A DNA stretch of 64,000 bases, taken from Rhabditoides inermis (taxonomy: Eukaryota; Nematoda; Chromadorea; Rhabditida; Rhabditidae). How positions within the stretch are numbered: position 1 is the first letter of the stretch; each line of letters opens with the position of its first letter. Of the stretch, positions 1 through 13,919 are shown in pieces. The stretch covers positions 178,501 to 242,500 of the forward strand of contig CAWZYM010000327.1 of the NCBI GenBank assembly GCA_963966185.1, given 5' to 3'. The translations under genes were made by a program, and so were the position numbers. The notes beneath the pieces were generated by a model that saw only the letters and a list, made by a program, of their open reading frames with translations, was not told the DNA's origin and searched no databases.

Positions 1-50
1 CTTTAACCAATCGGTACTCAAAACAGATCGTCATGAATGTGAGTTTTTCT

Positions 51-129
51 AAAAAAAATCTCTTGCGGGATTCGAACCCGGGTCGCTAACTCGAGACATC
101 TACAATGCTATCCACTCGACCAGCATGTC
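51..129 (-). promoter_or_regulatory. tRNA-like Pol III cassette (representative left-array unit)
   Basis: On the minus strand this stretch reads A box TGGTCGAGTGG (complement at 112-122), then 33 bp, then B box GGTTCGAATCC (complement at 68-78), then a run of eight T (complement at 51-58) about ten bases later. Both boxes match the type 2 RNA polymerase III consensus, and a T-run is the standard Pol III terminator. I tried to fold a cloverleaf. The T arm forms (four pairs and a TTCGAAT loop), but the acceptor, D and anticodon stems do not pair, so this is a tRNA-derived sequence, not a working tRNA. The same arrangement is present in essentially every intact unit of both arrays. Confidence 0.75.
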
Positions 130-1191
130 ACATTGGTCCAATGACCATTGCGCGAAGATCCTCTTGCTCACTCGTTGTCTTCGCCTTTGCCATTAAAGAC
201 TAATTGAGTGTGTATGTACAATTCTTTTTCAAACAGCGTATGTCACGTACAGAGCATCATATACACTTCAAACGTTCAGAATACTTTTATGACACCTTGT
301 TCGTTCCTGATTCACCTCAAACGGCAGATATGAGTAATTGGAAATTCTGTAAAACTGAGCTGAAGATCGAAAAATAGGTGGGCGAATTGGTAGTAGAAAG
401 AGAGGCGGAAGACAGACAGAGATTGTGGCTACGAGAGTGAGAGAAAGGCAGTGTGCTTTCGACTGTCGACAATGTTGTTGAATACATGAATACTGCCTAA
501 ACCAGTCGATACTCGAAACATATCTTCATGAATGCAAGTTTTGCAAAAAATAAAATCTCTTGCGGGATTCGAACCCGGGTCGCTATCTCAAGACATCTTA
601 AATGCTATCCACTCGACCAGCATGTCACATTGGGCCAATGAACATTGCGCAAAGATCCTCTTGCTCACTCGTTGTCTTCGCCTTTGCCATTGAAGACTAA
701 TCGAGTGTGAAGTGAATGTACAGTTCTTTTTCAAACAGCGTATGTCACGTACGGAGCATCATATACACTTCAAACGTTCAGAATACTTTTATGACACCTT
801 GTTCGTTCCTGATTCACCTCAAACGGCAGATATGAGTAATTGGAAATTCTGTAATACTGAGCTGAAGATCGAAAAATAGGTGAGCGATTTGGTAGATGGA
901 AGAGAGGCGGAAGACAGACAGAGGTTGTGGCTACGAGAGTGAGAGAAAGGCAGTGTGCTTTCGACTGTCGACAATGTTGTTGAACACATGAATACTGCTT
1001 CAACCATTCGATAATCAATACAGATCGTCTTGAATGTGATTTTGCAAAAAAAAAATCTCTTGCGGGATTCGAACCCGGGTCGCTAACTCGAGACATCTAC
1101 AATGCTATCCACTCGACCAGCATGTCACATTGGTCCAATGACCATTGCGCGAAGATCCTCTTGCTCACTCGTTGTATTCGCTTTTGCCATT

Positions 1192-1494
1192 AAAGGAGAG
1201 GAGCACGGAGTGATGAAATGAAATCACCAGCTGTTGTCACACGTGAGAAATGATGATACAGTTTGTCAGTAGTCCGTGGCGGGACCAATTTTGAAAACAA
1301 ATTCCCTCTGGAAACTCGTGCCAAGTTTGTACATCACCACGAAAAACTGACGCTGTGCCTGATTTTCAAGATGCTATTTCATTTTATATCAAATTTATAT
1401 TAATTGTTAGAATTTTTATTTCGGTTTCAATTTGATCGCCATATCGATATTGATTATGTCGACTTTATGTTATTATTCCGTGCACCTCTCCTTT
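1192..1494. mobile_element. 303-bp TIR insertion (MITE-like), copy 1
   Basis: The insertion interrupts the satellite between GCCATT and GAAGAC. Its ends are AAAGGAGAGGAGCACGG and the inverted CCGTGCACCTCTCCTTT, a 17-bp inverted repeat with one mismatch. If the target was TTAA (as in units reading CCATTAAAGAC), the flanks TTAA/TTGA would be a 4-bp duplication. It has no coding capacity. It carries the variants CCCTCTGG and GTTAGAATT, which I call type A. The superfamily is not determined. Confidence 0.85.
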
Positions 1495-2966
1495 GAAGAC
1501 TAATTGAGTGTGAATGTACAGTTCTTTTTCAAACAGCGTATGTCACGTACGGAGCATCATATACCTTTCAAACCTTCAGAATACTTTTATGACACCTTGT
1601 TCGTTCCTGATTCACCTCAAACGGCATATATGAGTAATTGGAAAATCTGTAATACTGAGCTGAAGATCGAAAAATAGGTGGGCGATTTGGTAAAAGAGAG
1701 AGAGGCGGAAGACAGACAGAGGTTGAGGCTACGAGAGTGAGAGAAAGGCAGTGTGCTTTCAACTGTCGACAATCTTGTTGAATACATGAATACTGCTTCA
1801 ACCAATCGGTACTCAAAACAGATCGTCATGAATGTGAGTTTTTTCTAAAAAAAATCTCTTGCGGGATTCGAACCCGGGTCGCTAACTCGAGACATCTACA
1901 ATGCTATCCACTCGACCAGCATGTCACATTGGTCCAATGACCATTGCGCGAAGATCCTCTTGCTCATTCGTTGTCTTCGCCTTTGCCATTGAAGACTAAT
2001 TGAGTGTGAAAGTTCTCTTTCAAACAGCATATGTCACGTACGGAGCATCATATAAACTTCAAACGTTCAGAATACTTTTATGACACCTTGTTCGTTCCTG
2101 ATTCACCTCAAACGGCAGACATGAGTAATTGGGAATTCTGTAATACTGATTTGAAGATCGAAAAATAGGTGAGCGATTTGGTAGAAGAAAGAGAGGCGGA
2201 AGACAGACAGATGTTGTGGCTACGAGAGTGAGAGAAAGGCAGTGTGCTTTCGACTGTCGACAATGTTGTGGAACACATGAATACTGCTTCAACCAATCGA
2301 TAATCAATACGAATCGTCATAAATGTGAGTTTTGCGAAAAAAATTCTTGCAGGATCCGAACCCGGGTCGCTACCTCGAGACATCTACAATGCTATCCACT
2401 CGACCAGCATGTCACGTTGGTCCAATGACCATCGCGCGAAGGCCCTCTCGCTCACTCGTTGTCTTCGCCTTTGCCATTGAAGACTAATCGAGTGTGAAGT
2501 GAATGTACAGTTCTTTTTCAAACAGCGTATGTCACGTACGGAGAATCATATACACTTCAAACGTACAGACTTGTTCGTTCCTGATTCACCTCAAACGGCA
2601 GATATGAGTAATTGGAAATTCTGTAAAACTGAGCTGAAGATCGAAAAATAGGTGAGCGATTTGGTAGATGGAAGAGAGGCGGAAGACAGACAGAGGTTGT
2701 GGCTACGAGAGTGAGATAAAGGCAGTGTGCTTTCGACTGTCGACAATGTTGTTGAACACATGAATACTGCTTCAACCATTCGATAATCAATAAAGATCGT
2801 CTTGAATGTGATTTTGCAAAAAAAAAAAAATCTCTTGCGGGATTCGAACCCGGGTCGCTAACTAGAGACATCTACAATGCTATCCACTCGACCAGCATGT
2901 CACATTGGTCCAATGACCATTGCGCGAAGATCCTCTTGCTCACTCGTTGTCTTCGCTTTTGCCATT

Positions 2967-3269
2967 AAAGGAGAGGAGCACGGAGTGATGAAATGAAATG
3001 ACCAGCTGTTGTCACACGTGAGAAATGATGATACAGTTTGTCAGTAGTCCGTGGCGGGACCAATTTTGAAAACAAATTCCCATTGGAAACTCGTGCCAAG
3101 TTTGTACATCACCACGAAAAACTGACGCTGTGCCTGATTTTCAAGATGCTATTTCATTTTATATCAAATTTATATTAATTGTTAGAGTTTTTATTTCGGT
3201 TTCAATTTGATCGCCATATCGATATTGATTATGTCGACTTTATGTTATTATTCCGTGCACCTCTCCTTT
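2967..3269. mobile_element. 303-bp TIR insertion, copy 2
   Basis: It has the same length, ends and insertion point within the unit as copy 1. It carries the variants CCCATTGG and GTTAGAGTT (type B). Confidence 0.85.
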
Positions 3270-4266
3270 GAAGACTAATCGAGTATGAATGTACAGTTCT
3301 TTTTCAAACAGCGTATGTCACGTACGGAGCATCATATACCTTTCAAACGTTCAGAATACTTTTATGACACCTGTTCGTTCCTGATTCACCTCAAACGGCA
3401 GATATGAGTAACTGGAAATTCTGTAATACTGAGCTGAAGATCGAAAAATAGGTGGGCGAATTGGTAGAAGAAAGAGAGGCGGAAGACAGACAGAGATTGT
3501 GGCTACGAGAGTGAGAGAAAGGCAGTGTGCTTTCGACTGTCGACAATGTTGTTGAATACATGAATACTGCCTAAACCAGTCGATACTCGAAACATATCTT
3601 CATGAATGCAAGTTTTGCAAAAAATAAAATCTCTTGCGGGATTCGAACCCGGGTCGCTATCTCAAGACATCTTAAATGCTATCCACTCGACCAGCATGTC
3701 ACATTGGGCCAATGAACATTGCGCAAAGATCCTCTTGCTCACTCGTTGTCTTCGCCTTTGCCATTGAAGACTAATCGAGTGTGAAGTGAATGTACAGTTC
3801 TTTTTCAAACAGCGTATGTCACGTACGGAGCATCATATACACTTCAAACGTTCAGAATACTTTTATGACACCTTGTTCGTTCCTGATTCACCTCAAACGG
3901 CAGATATGAGTAATTGGAAATTCTGTAATACTGAGCTGAAGATCGAAAAATAGGTGAGCGATTTGGTAGATGGAAGAGAGGCGGAAGACAGACAGAGGTT
4001 GTGGCTACGAGAGTGAGAGAAAGGCAGTGTGCTTTCGACTGTCGACAATGTTGTTGAACACATGAATACTGCTTCAACCATTCGATAATCAATACAGATC
4101 GTCTTGAATGTGATTTTGCAAAAAAAAAAATCTCTTGCGGGATTCGAACCCGGGTCGCTAACTCGAGACATCTACAATGCTATCCACTCGACCAGCATGT
4201 CACATTGGTCCAATGACCATTGCGCGAAGATCCTCTTGCTCACTCGTTGTATTCGCTTTTGCCATT

Positions 4267-4569
4267 AAAGGAGAGGAGCACGGAGTGATGAAATGAAATG
4301 ACCAGCTGTTGTCACACGTGAGAAATGATGATACAGTTTGTCAGTAGTCCGTGGCGGGACCAATTTTGAAAACAAATTCCCTCTGGAAACTCGTGCCAAG
4401 TTTGTACATCACCACGAAAAACTGACGCTGTGCCTGATTTTCAAGATGCTATTTCATTTTATATCAAATTTATATTAATTGTTAGAATTTTTATTTCGGT
4501 TTCAATTTGATCGCCATATCGATATTGATTATGTCGACTTTATGTTATTATTCCGTGCACCTCTCCTTT
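4267..4569. mobile_element. 303-bp TIR insertion, copy 3
   Basis: This is a type A copy at the same position in the satellite unit. Only 202 bp separate it from copy 4, because the intervening unit has lost most of its length. Confidence 0.85.
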
Positions 4570-4689
4570 GAAGACTAATTGAGTGTGAATGTACAGTTCT
4601 TTTTCAAACAGCGTATGTCACGTACGGAGCATCATATACCTTTCAAACCTTCAGAATACTTTTATGACACCTTGTTCGTTCCTGATTCA

Positions 4690-4710
4690 CCTCAAACGGC
4701 ATAGTCACAT
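4690..4710. other. Deletion junction inside a satellite unit
   Basis: The unit reads CTCAAACGGCAT and then jumps directly to AGTCACATTGG, losing the central block, the A-run and the tRNA-like cassette. This looks like recombination or deletion within the array, and it leaves two 303-bp insertions 202 bp apart. Confidence 0.7.
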
Positions 4711-4771
4711 TGGTCCAATGACCATTGCGCGAAGATCCTCTTGCTCACTCGTTGTCTTCGCTTTTGCCATT

Positions 4772-5074
4772 AAAGGAGAGGAGCACGGAGTGATGAAATG
4801 AAATGACCAGCTGTTGTCACACGTGAGAAATGATGATACAGTTTGTCAGTAGTCCGTGGCGGGACCAATTTTGAAAACAAATTCCCATTGGAAACTCGTG
4901 CCAAGTTTGTACATCACCACGAAAAACTGACGCTGTGCCTGATTTTCAAGATGCTATTTCATTTTATATCAAATTTATATTAATTGTTAGAGTTTTTATT
5001 TCGGTTTCAATTTGATCGCCATATCGATATTGATTATGTCGACTTTATGTTATTATTCCGTGCACCTCTCCTTT
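4772..5074. mobile_element. 303-bp TIR insertion, copy 4
   Basis: This is a type B copy. It follows the shortened unit that contains the deletion junction near 4702. Confidence 0.85.
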
Positions 5075-8053
5075 GAAGACTAATCGAGTATGAATGTACA
5101 GTTCTTTTTCAAACAGCGTATGTCACGTACGGAGCATCATATACCTTTCAAACGTTCAGAATACTTTTATGACACCTGTTCGTTCCTGATTCACCTCAAA
5201 CGGCAGATATGAGTAACTGGAAATTCTGTAATACTGAGCTGAAGATCGAAAAATAGGTGGGCGAATTGGTAGAAGAAAGAGAGGCGGAAGACAGACAGAG
5301 GTTGTGGCTACGAGAGTGAGAGAAAGGCAGTGTGCTTTCGACTGTCGACAATGTTGTTGAAAACATGAATACTGCTTTAACCAATCGGTACTCAAAACAG
5401 ATCGTCATGAATGTGAGTTTTTCTAAAAAAAATCTCTTGCGGGATTCGAACCCGGGTCGCTAACTCGAGACATCTACAATGCTATCCACTCGACCAGCAT
5501 GTCACATTGGTCCAATGACCATTGCGCGAAGATCCTCTTGCTCACTCGTTGTCTTCGCCTTTGCCATTAAAGACTAATTGAGTGTGTATGTACAATTCTT
5601 TTTCAAACAGCGTATGTCACGTACAGAGCATCATATACACTTCAAACGTTCAGAATACTTTTATGACACCTTGTTCGTTCCTGATTCACCTCAAACGGCA
5701 GATATGAGTAATTGGAAATTCTGTAAAACTGAGCTGAAGATCGAAAAATAGGTGGGCGAATTGGTAGTAGAAAGAGAGGCGGAAGACAGACAGAGATTGT
5801 GGCTACGAGAGTGAGAGAAAGGCAGTGTGCTTTCGACTGTCGACAATGTTGTTGAATACATGAATACTGCCTAAACCAGTCGATACTCGAAACATATCTT
5901 CATGAATGCAAGTTTTGCAAAAAATAAAATCTCTTGCGGGATTCGAACCCGGGTCGCTATCTCAAGACATCTTAAATGCTATCCACTCGACCAGCATGTC
6001 ACATTGGGCCAATGAACATTGCGCAAAGATCCTCTTGCTCACTCGTTGTCTTCGCCTTTGCCATTGAAGACTAATCGAGTGTGAAGTGAATGTACAGTTC
6101 TTTTTCAAACAGCGTATGTCACGTACGGAGCATCATATACACTTCAAACGTTCAGAATACTTTTATGACACCTTGTTCGTTCCTGATTCACCTCAAACGG
6201 CAGATATGAGTAATTGGAAAATCTGTAATACTGAGCTGAAGATCGAAAAATAGGTGGGCGATTTGGTAAAAGAGAGAGAGGCGGAAGACAGACAGAGGTT
6301 GAGGCTACGAGAGTGAGAGAAAGGCAGTGTGCTTTCAACTGTCGACAATCTTGTTGAATACATGAATACTGCTTCAACCAATCGGTACTCAAAACAGATC
6401 GTCATGAATGTGAGTTTTTTCTAAAAAAAAATCTCTTGCGGGATTCGAACCCGGGTCGCTAACTCGAGACATCTACAATGCTATCCACTCGACCAGCATG
6501 TCACATTGGTCCAATGACCATTGCGCGAAGATCCTCTTGCTCATTCGTTGTCTTCGCCTTTGCCATTGAAGACTAATTGAGTGTGAAAGTTCTCTTTCAA
6601 ACAGCATATGTCACGTACGGAGCATCATATAAACTTCAAACGTTCAGAATACTTTTATGACACCTTGTTCGTTCCTGATTCACCTCAAACGGCAGACATG
6701 AGTAATTGGGAATTCTGTAATACTGATTTGAAGATCGAAAAATAGGTGAGCGATTTGGTAGAAGAAAGAGAGGCGGAAGACAGACAGATGTTGTGGCTAC
6801 GAGAGTGAGAGAAAGGCAGTGTGCTTTCGACTGTCGACAATGTTGTGGAACACATGAATACTGCTTCAACCAATCGATAATCAATACGAATCGTCATAAA
6901 TGTGAGTTTTGCGAAAAAAATTCTTGCAGGATCCGAACCCGGGTCGCTACCTCGAGACATCTACAATGCTATCCACTCGACCAGCATGTCACGTTGGTCC
7001 AATGACCATCGCGCGAAGGCCCTCTCGCTCACTCGTTGTCTTCGCCTTTGCCATTGAAGACTAATCGAGTGTGAAGTGAATGTACAGTTCTTTTTCAAAC
7101 AGCGTATGTCACGTACGGAGCATCATATACACTTCAAACGTTCAGTATACTTTTATGACACCTTGTTCGTTTCTGATTCACCTCAAACGGCAGATATGAG
7201 TAATTGGAAAATCTGTAATACTGAGCTGAAGATCGAAAAATAGGTGGGCGATTTGGTAAAAGAGAGAGAGGCGGAAGACAGACAGAGGTTGAGGCTACGA
7301 GAGTGAGAGAAAGGCAGTGTGCTTTCGACTGTCGACAATCTTGTTGAAAACATGAATACTGCTTCAACCAATCGGTACTCAAAACAGATCGTCATGAATG
7401 TGAGTTTTGCAAAAAAAAAATCTCTTGCGGAATTCGAACCCGGGTCGCTAACTCGAGACATCTACAATGCTATCCACTCGACCAGCATGTCACGTTGGTC
7501 CAATGACCATTGCGCGAAGATCCTCTTGCTCACTCGTTGTCTTCGCCTTTGCCATTAAAGACTAGTTAAGTGTGAATGTACAGTTCTTTTTCAAACAGCG
7601 TATGTCACGTACGGAGAATCATATACACTTCAAACGTACAGAATACTTTTATGACACCTTGTTCGTTCCTGATTCACCTCAAACGGCAGATATGAGTAAT
7701 TGGAAATTCTGTAAAACTGAGCTGAAGATCGAAAAATAGGTGAGCGATTTGGTAGATGGAAGAGAGGCGGAAGACAGACAGAGGTTGTGGCTACGAGAGT
7801 GAGATAAAGGCAGTGTGCTTTCGACTGTCGACAATGTTGTTGAACACATGAATACTGCTTCAACCATTCGATAATCAATAAAGATCGTCTTGAATGTGAT
7901 TTTGCAAAAAAAAAAAATCTCTTGCGGGATTCGAACCCGGGTCGCTAACTAGAGACATCTACAATGCTATCCACTCGACCAGCATGTCACATTGGTCCAA
8001 TGACCATTGCGCGAAGATCCTCTTGCTCACTCGTTGTCTTCGCTTTTGCCATT

Positions 8054-8356
8054 AAAGGAGAGGAGCACGGAGTGATGAAATGAAATGACCAGCTGTTGTC
8101 ACACGTGAGAAATGATGATACAGTTTGTCAGTAGTCCGTGGCGGGACCAATTTTGAAAACAAATTCCCATTGGAAACTCGTGCCAAGTTTGTACATCACC
8201 ACGAAAAACTGACGCTGTGCCTGATTTTCAAGATGCTATTTCATTTTATATCAAATTTATATTAATTGTTAGAGTTTTTATTTCGGTTTCAATTTGATCG
8301 CCATATCGATATTGATTATGTCGACTTTATGTTATTATTCCGTGCACCTCTCCTTT
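8054..8356. mobile_element. 303-bp TIR insertion, copy 5
   Basis: This is a type B copy in the same unit position. Confidence 0.85.
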
Positions 8357-8656
8357 GAAGACTAATCGAGTATGAATGTACAGTTCTTTTTCAAACAGCG
8401 TATGTCACGTACGGAGCATCATATACCTTTCAAACGTTCAGAATACTTTTATGACACCTGTTCGTTCCTGATTCACCTCAAACGGCAGATATGAGTAACT
8501 GGAAATTCTGTAATACTGAGCTGAAGATCGAAAAATAGGTGGGCGAATTGGTAGAAGAAAGAGAGGCGGAAGACAGACAGAGGTTGTGGCTACGAGAGTG
8601 AGAGAAAGGCAGTGTGCTTTCGACTGTCGACAATGTTGTTGAAAACATGAATACTG

Positions 8657-11150
8657 CTTTAACCAATCGGTACTCAAAACAGATCGTCATGAATGTGAGT
8701 TTTTCTAAAAAAAATCTCTTGCGGGATTCGAACCCGGGTCGCTAACTCGAGACATCTACAATGCTATCCACTCGACCAGCATGTCACATTGGTCCAATGA
8801 CCATTGCGCGAAGATCCTCTTGCTCACTCGTTGTCTTCGCCTTTGCCATTAAAGACTAATTGAGTGTGTATGTACAATTCTTTTTCAAACAGCGTATGTC
8901 ACGTACAGAGCATCATATACACTTCAAACGTTCAGAATACTTTTATGACACCTTGTTCGTTCCTGATTCACCTCAAACGGCAGATATGAGTAATTGGAAA
9001 TTCTGTAAAACTGAGCTGAAGATCGAAAAATAGGTGGGCGAATTGGTAGTAGAAAGAGAGGCGGAAGACAGACAGAGATTGTGGCTACGAGAGTGAGAGA
9101 AAGGCAGTGTGCTTTCGACTGTCGACAATGTTGTTGAATACATGAATACTGCCTAAACCAGTCGATACTCGAAACATATCTTCATGAATGCAAGTTTTGC
9201 AAAAAATAAAATCTCTTGCGGGATTCGAACCCGGGTCGCTATCTCAAGACATCTTAAATGCTATCCACTCGACCAGCATGTCACATTGGGCCAATGAACA
9301 TTGCGCAAAGATCCTCTTGCTCACTCGTTGTCTTCGCCTTTGCCATTGAAGACTAATCGAGTGTGAAGTGAATGTACAGTTCTTTTTCAAACAGCGTATG
9401 TCACGTACGGAGCATCATATACACTTCAAACGTTCAGAATACTTTTATGACACCTTGTTCGTTCCTGATTCACCTCAAACGGCAGATATGAGTAATTGGA
9501 AATTCTGTAATACTGAGCTGAAGATCGAAAAATAGGTGAGCGATTTGGTAGATGGAAGAGAGGCGGAAGACAGACAGAGGTTGTGGCTACGAGAGTGAGA
9601 GAAAGGCAGTGTGCTTTCGACTGTCGACAATGTTGTTGAACACATGAATACTGCTTCAACCATTCGATAATCAATACAGATCGTCTTGAATGTGATTTTG
9701 CAAAAAAAAAATCTCTTGCGGGATTCGAACCCGGGTCGCTAACTCGAGACATCTACAATGCTATCCACTCGACCAGCATGTCACATTGGTCCAATGACCA
9801 TTGCGCGAAGATCCTCTTGCTCACTCGTTGTATTCGCTTTTGCCATTAAAGGAGAGGAGCACGGAGTGATGAAATGAAATCACCAGCTGTTGTCACACGT
9901 GAGAAATGATGATACAGTTTGTCAGTAGTCCGTGGCGGGACCAATTTTGAAAACAAATTCCCTCTGGAAACTCGTGCCAAGTTTGTACATCACCACGAAA
10001 AACTGACGCTGTGCCTGATTTTCAAGATGCTATTTCATTTTATATCAAATTTATATTAATTGTTAGAATTTTTATTTCGGTTTCAATTTGATCGCCATAT
10101 CGATATTGATTATGTCGACTTTATGTTATTATTCCGTGCACCTCTCCTTTGAAGACTAATTGAGTGTGAATGTACAGTTCTTTTTCAAACAGCGTATGTC
10201 ACGTACGGAGCATCATATACCTTTCAAACCTTCAGAATACTTTTATGACACCTTGTTCGTTCCTGATTCACCTCAAACGGCATATATGAGTAATTGGAAA
10301 ATCTGTAATACTGAGCTGAAGATCGAAAAATAGGTGGGCGATTTGGTAAAAGAGAGAGAGGCGGAAGACAGACAGAGGTTGAGGCTACGAGAGTGAGAGA
10401 AAGGCAGTGTGCTTTCAACTGTCGACAATCTTGTTGAATACATGAATACTGCTTCAACCAATCGGTACTCAAAACAGATCGTCATGAATGTGAGTTTTTT
10501 CTAAAAAAAATCTCTTGCGGGATTCGAACCCGGGTCGCTAACTCGAGACATCTACAATGCTATCCACTCGACCAGCATGTCACATTGGTCCAATGACCAT
10601 TGCGCGAAGATCCTCTTGCTCATTCGTTGTCTTCGCCTTTGCCATTGAAGACTAATTGAGTGTGAAAGTTCTCTTTCAAACAGCATATGTCACGTACGGA
10701 GCATCATATAAACTTCAAACGTTCAGAATACTTTTATGACACCTTGTTCGTTCCTGATTCACCTCAAACGGCAGACATGAGTAATTGGGAATTCTGTAAT
10801 ACTGATTTGAAGATCGAAAAATAGGTGAGCGATTTGGTAGAAGAAAGAGAGGCGGAAGACAGACAGATGTTGTGGCTACGAGAGTGAGAGAAAGGCAGTG
10901 TGCTTTCGACTGTCGACAATGTTGTGGAACACATGAATACTGCTTCAACCAATCGATAATCAATACGAATCGTCATAAATGTGAGTTTTGCGAAAAAATT
11001 CTTGCAGGATCCGAACCCGGGTCGCTACCTCGAGACATCTACAATGCTATCCACTCGACCAGCATGTCACGTTGGTCCAATGACCATCGCGCGAAGGCCC
11101 TCTCGCTCACTCGTTGTCTTCGCCTTTGCCATTGAAGACTAATCGAGTGT
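8657..11150. repeat. Higher-order block, copy of 1-2500
   Basis: This is the second copy of the 8656-bp-offset block. It includes the 303-bp insertion at 9848-10150, which carries the same diagnostic variants as the insertion at 1192-1494 (CCCTCTGG and GTTAGAATT). The shared variants show that block and insertion were copied together. Confidence 0.85.
9848..10150. mobile_element. 303-bp TIR insertion, copy 6
   Basis: This is a type A copy that lies in the higher-order block duplicated from 1-2500 and is the counterpart of copy 1. Confidence 0.85.
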
Positions 11151-13616
11151 GAAGTGAATGTACAGTTCTTTTTCAAACAGCGTATGTCACGTACGGAGCA
11201 TCATATACACTTCAAACGTTCAGTATACTTTTATGACACCTTGTTCGTTTCTGATTCACCTCAAACGGCAGATATGAGTAATTGGAAAATCTGTAATACT
11301 GAGCTGAAGATCGAAAAATAGGTGGGCGATTTGGTAAAAGAGAGAGAGGCGGAAGACAGACAGAGGTTGAGGCTACGAGAGTGAGAGAAAGGCAGTGTGC
11401 TTTCGACTGTCGACAATCTTGTTGAAAACATGAATACTGCTTTAACCAATCGGTACTCAAAACAGATCGTCATGAATGTGAGTTTTGCAAAAAAAAAAAT
11501 CTCTTGCGGGATTCGAACCCGGGTCGCTAACTCGAGACATCTACAATGCTATCCACTCGACCAGCATGTCACGTTGGTCCAATGACCATTGCGCGAAGAT
11601 CCTCTTGCTCACTCGTTGTCTTCGCCTTTGCCATTAAAGACTAGTTAAGTGTGAATGTACAGTTCTTTTTCAAACAGCGTATGTCACGTACGGAGAATCA
11701 TATACACTTCAAACGTACAGAATACTTTTATGACACCTTGTTCGTTCCTGATTCACCTCAAACGGCAGATATGAGTAATTGGAAATTCTGTAATACTGAG
11801 CTGAAGATCGAAAAATAGGTGAGCGATTTGGTAGATGGAAGAGAGGCGGAAGACAGACAGAGGTTGTGGCTACGAGAGTGAGATAAAGGCAGTGTGCTTT
11901 CGACTGTCGACAATGTTGTTGAACACATGAATACTGCTTCAACCATTCGATAATCAATAAAGATCGTCTTGAATGTGATTTTGCAAAAAAAAAAATCTCT
12001 TGCGGGATTCGAACCCGGGTCGCTAACTAGAGACATCTACAATGCTATCCACTCGACCAGCATGTCACATTGGTCCAATGACCATTGCGCGAAGATCCTC
12101 TTGCTCACTCGTTGTCTTCGCCTTTGCCATTGAAGACTAATTGAGTGTGAAAGTTCTCTTTCAAACAGCCGTATGTCACGTACGGAGCATCATATAAACT
12201 TCAAACGTTCAGAATACTTTTATGACACCTTGTTCGTTCCTGATTCACCTCAAACGGCAGACATGAGTAATTGGGAATTCTGTAATACTGATTTGAAGAT
12301 CGAAAAATAGGTGGGCGATTTGGTAGAAGAAAGAGAGGCGGAAGACAGACAGATGTTGTGGCTACGAGAGTGAGAGAAAGGCAGTGTGCTTTCGACTGTC
12401 GACAATGTTGTGGAACACATGAATACTGCTTCAACCAATCGATAATCAATACGAATCGTCATAAATGTGAGTTTTGCGAAAAAAATTCTTGCAGGATCCG
12501 AACCCGGGTCGCTACCTCGAGACATCTACAATGCTATCCACTCGACCAGCATGTCACGTTGGTCCAATGACCATCGCGCGAAGGCCCTCTCGCTCACTCG
12601 TTGTCTTCGCCTTTGCCATTGAAGACTAATCGAGTGTAAAGTGAATGTACAGTTCTTTTTCAAACAGCGTATGTCACGTACGAAGCATCATATACACTTC
12701 AAACGTTCAGTATACTTTTATGACACCTTGTTCGTTTCTGATTCACCTCAAACGGCAGATATGAGTAATTGGAAAATCTGTAATACTGAGCTGAAGATCG
12801 AAAAATAGGTGGGCGATTTGGTAAAAGAGAGAGAGGCGGAAGACAGACAGAGGTTGAGGCTACGAGAGTGAGAGAAAGGCAGTGTGCTTTCGACTGTCGA
12901 CAATCTTGTTGAAAACATGAATACTGCTTCAACCAATCGGTACTCAAAACAGATCGTCATGAATGTGAGTTTTGCAAAAAAAAAATCTCTTGCGGAATTC
13001 GAACCCGGGTCGCTAACTCGAGACATCTACAATGCTATCCACTCGACCAGCATGTCACGTTGGTCCAATGACCATTGCGCGAAGATCCTCTTGCTCACTC
13101 GTTGTCTTCGCCTTTGCCATTAAAGACTAGTTAAGTGTGAATGTACAGTTCTTTTTCAAACAGCGTATGTCACGTACGGAGCATCATATACACTTCAAAC
13201 GTACAGAATACTTTTATGACACCTTGTTCGTTCCTGATTCACCTCAAACGGCAGATATGAGTAATTGGAAATTCTGTAATACTGAGCTGAAGATCGAAAA
13301 ATAGGTGAGCGATTTGGTAGATGGAAGAGAGGCGGAAGACAGACAGAGGTTGTGGCTACGAGAGTGAGATAAAGGCAGTGTGCTTTCGACTGTCGACAAT
13401 GTTGTTGAACACATGAATACTGCTTCAACCATTCGATAATCAATAAAGATCGTCTTGAATGTGATTTTGCAAAAAAAAAATCTCTTGCGGGATTCGAACC
13501 CGGGTCGCTAACTAGAGACATCTACAATGCTATCCACTCGACCAGCATGTCACATTGGTCCAATGACCATTGCGCGAAGATCCTCTTGCTCACTCGTTGT
13601 CTTCGCTTTTGCCATT

Positions 13617-13919
13617 AAAGGAGAGGAGCACGGAGTGATGAAATGAAATGACCAGCTGTTGTCACACGTGAGAAATGATGATACAGTTTGTCAGTAGTCC
13701 GTGGCGGGACCAATTTTGAAAACAAATTCCCATTGGAAACTCGTGCCAAGTTTGTACATCACCACGAAAAACTGACGCTGTGCCTGATTTTCAAGATGCT
13801 ATTTCATTTTATATCAAATTTATATTAATTGTTAGAGTTTTTATTTCGGTTTCAATTTGATCGCCATATCGATATTGATTATGTCGACTTTATGTTATTA
13901 TTCCGTGCACCTCTCCTTT
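13617..13919. mobile_element. 303-bp TIR insertion, copy 7
   Basis: This is a type B copy inside the first 2283-bp block. Confidence 0.85.

Larger units (their letters stand above)
1..2500. repeat. Higher-order block, duplicated at 8657-11150
   Basis: Position 1 aligns with 8657 at a constant offset of 8656 bp. The match runs through several units and one 303-bp insertion, with near identity, until about 2.5 kb, after which the unit types differ. A one-base difference in an A-run near 2340 (7 versus 6 A) is among the few changes. Other offsets hold over shorter stretches: about 5374 bp for the first ~0.75 kb, and about 4577 bp for 1570-2500 against 6145-7080. The pattern is a mosaic expected from unequal exchange. 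Block ends are approximate. Confidence 0.85.
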
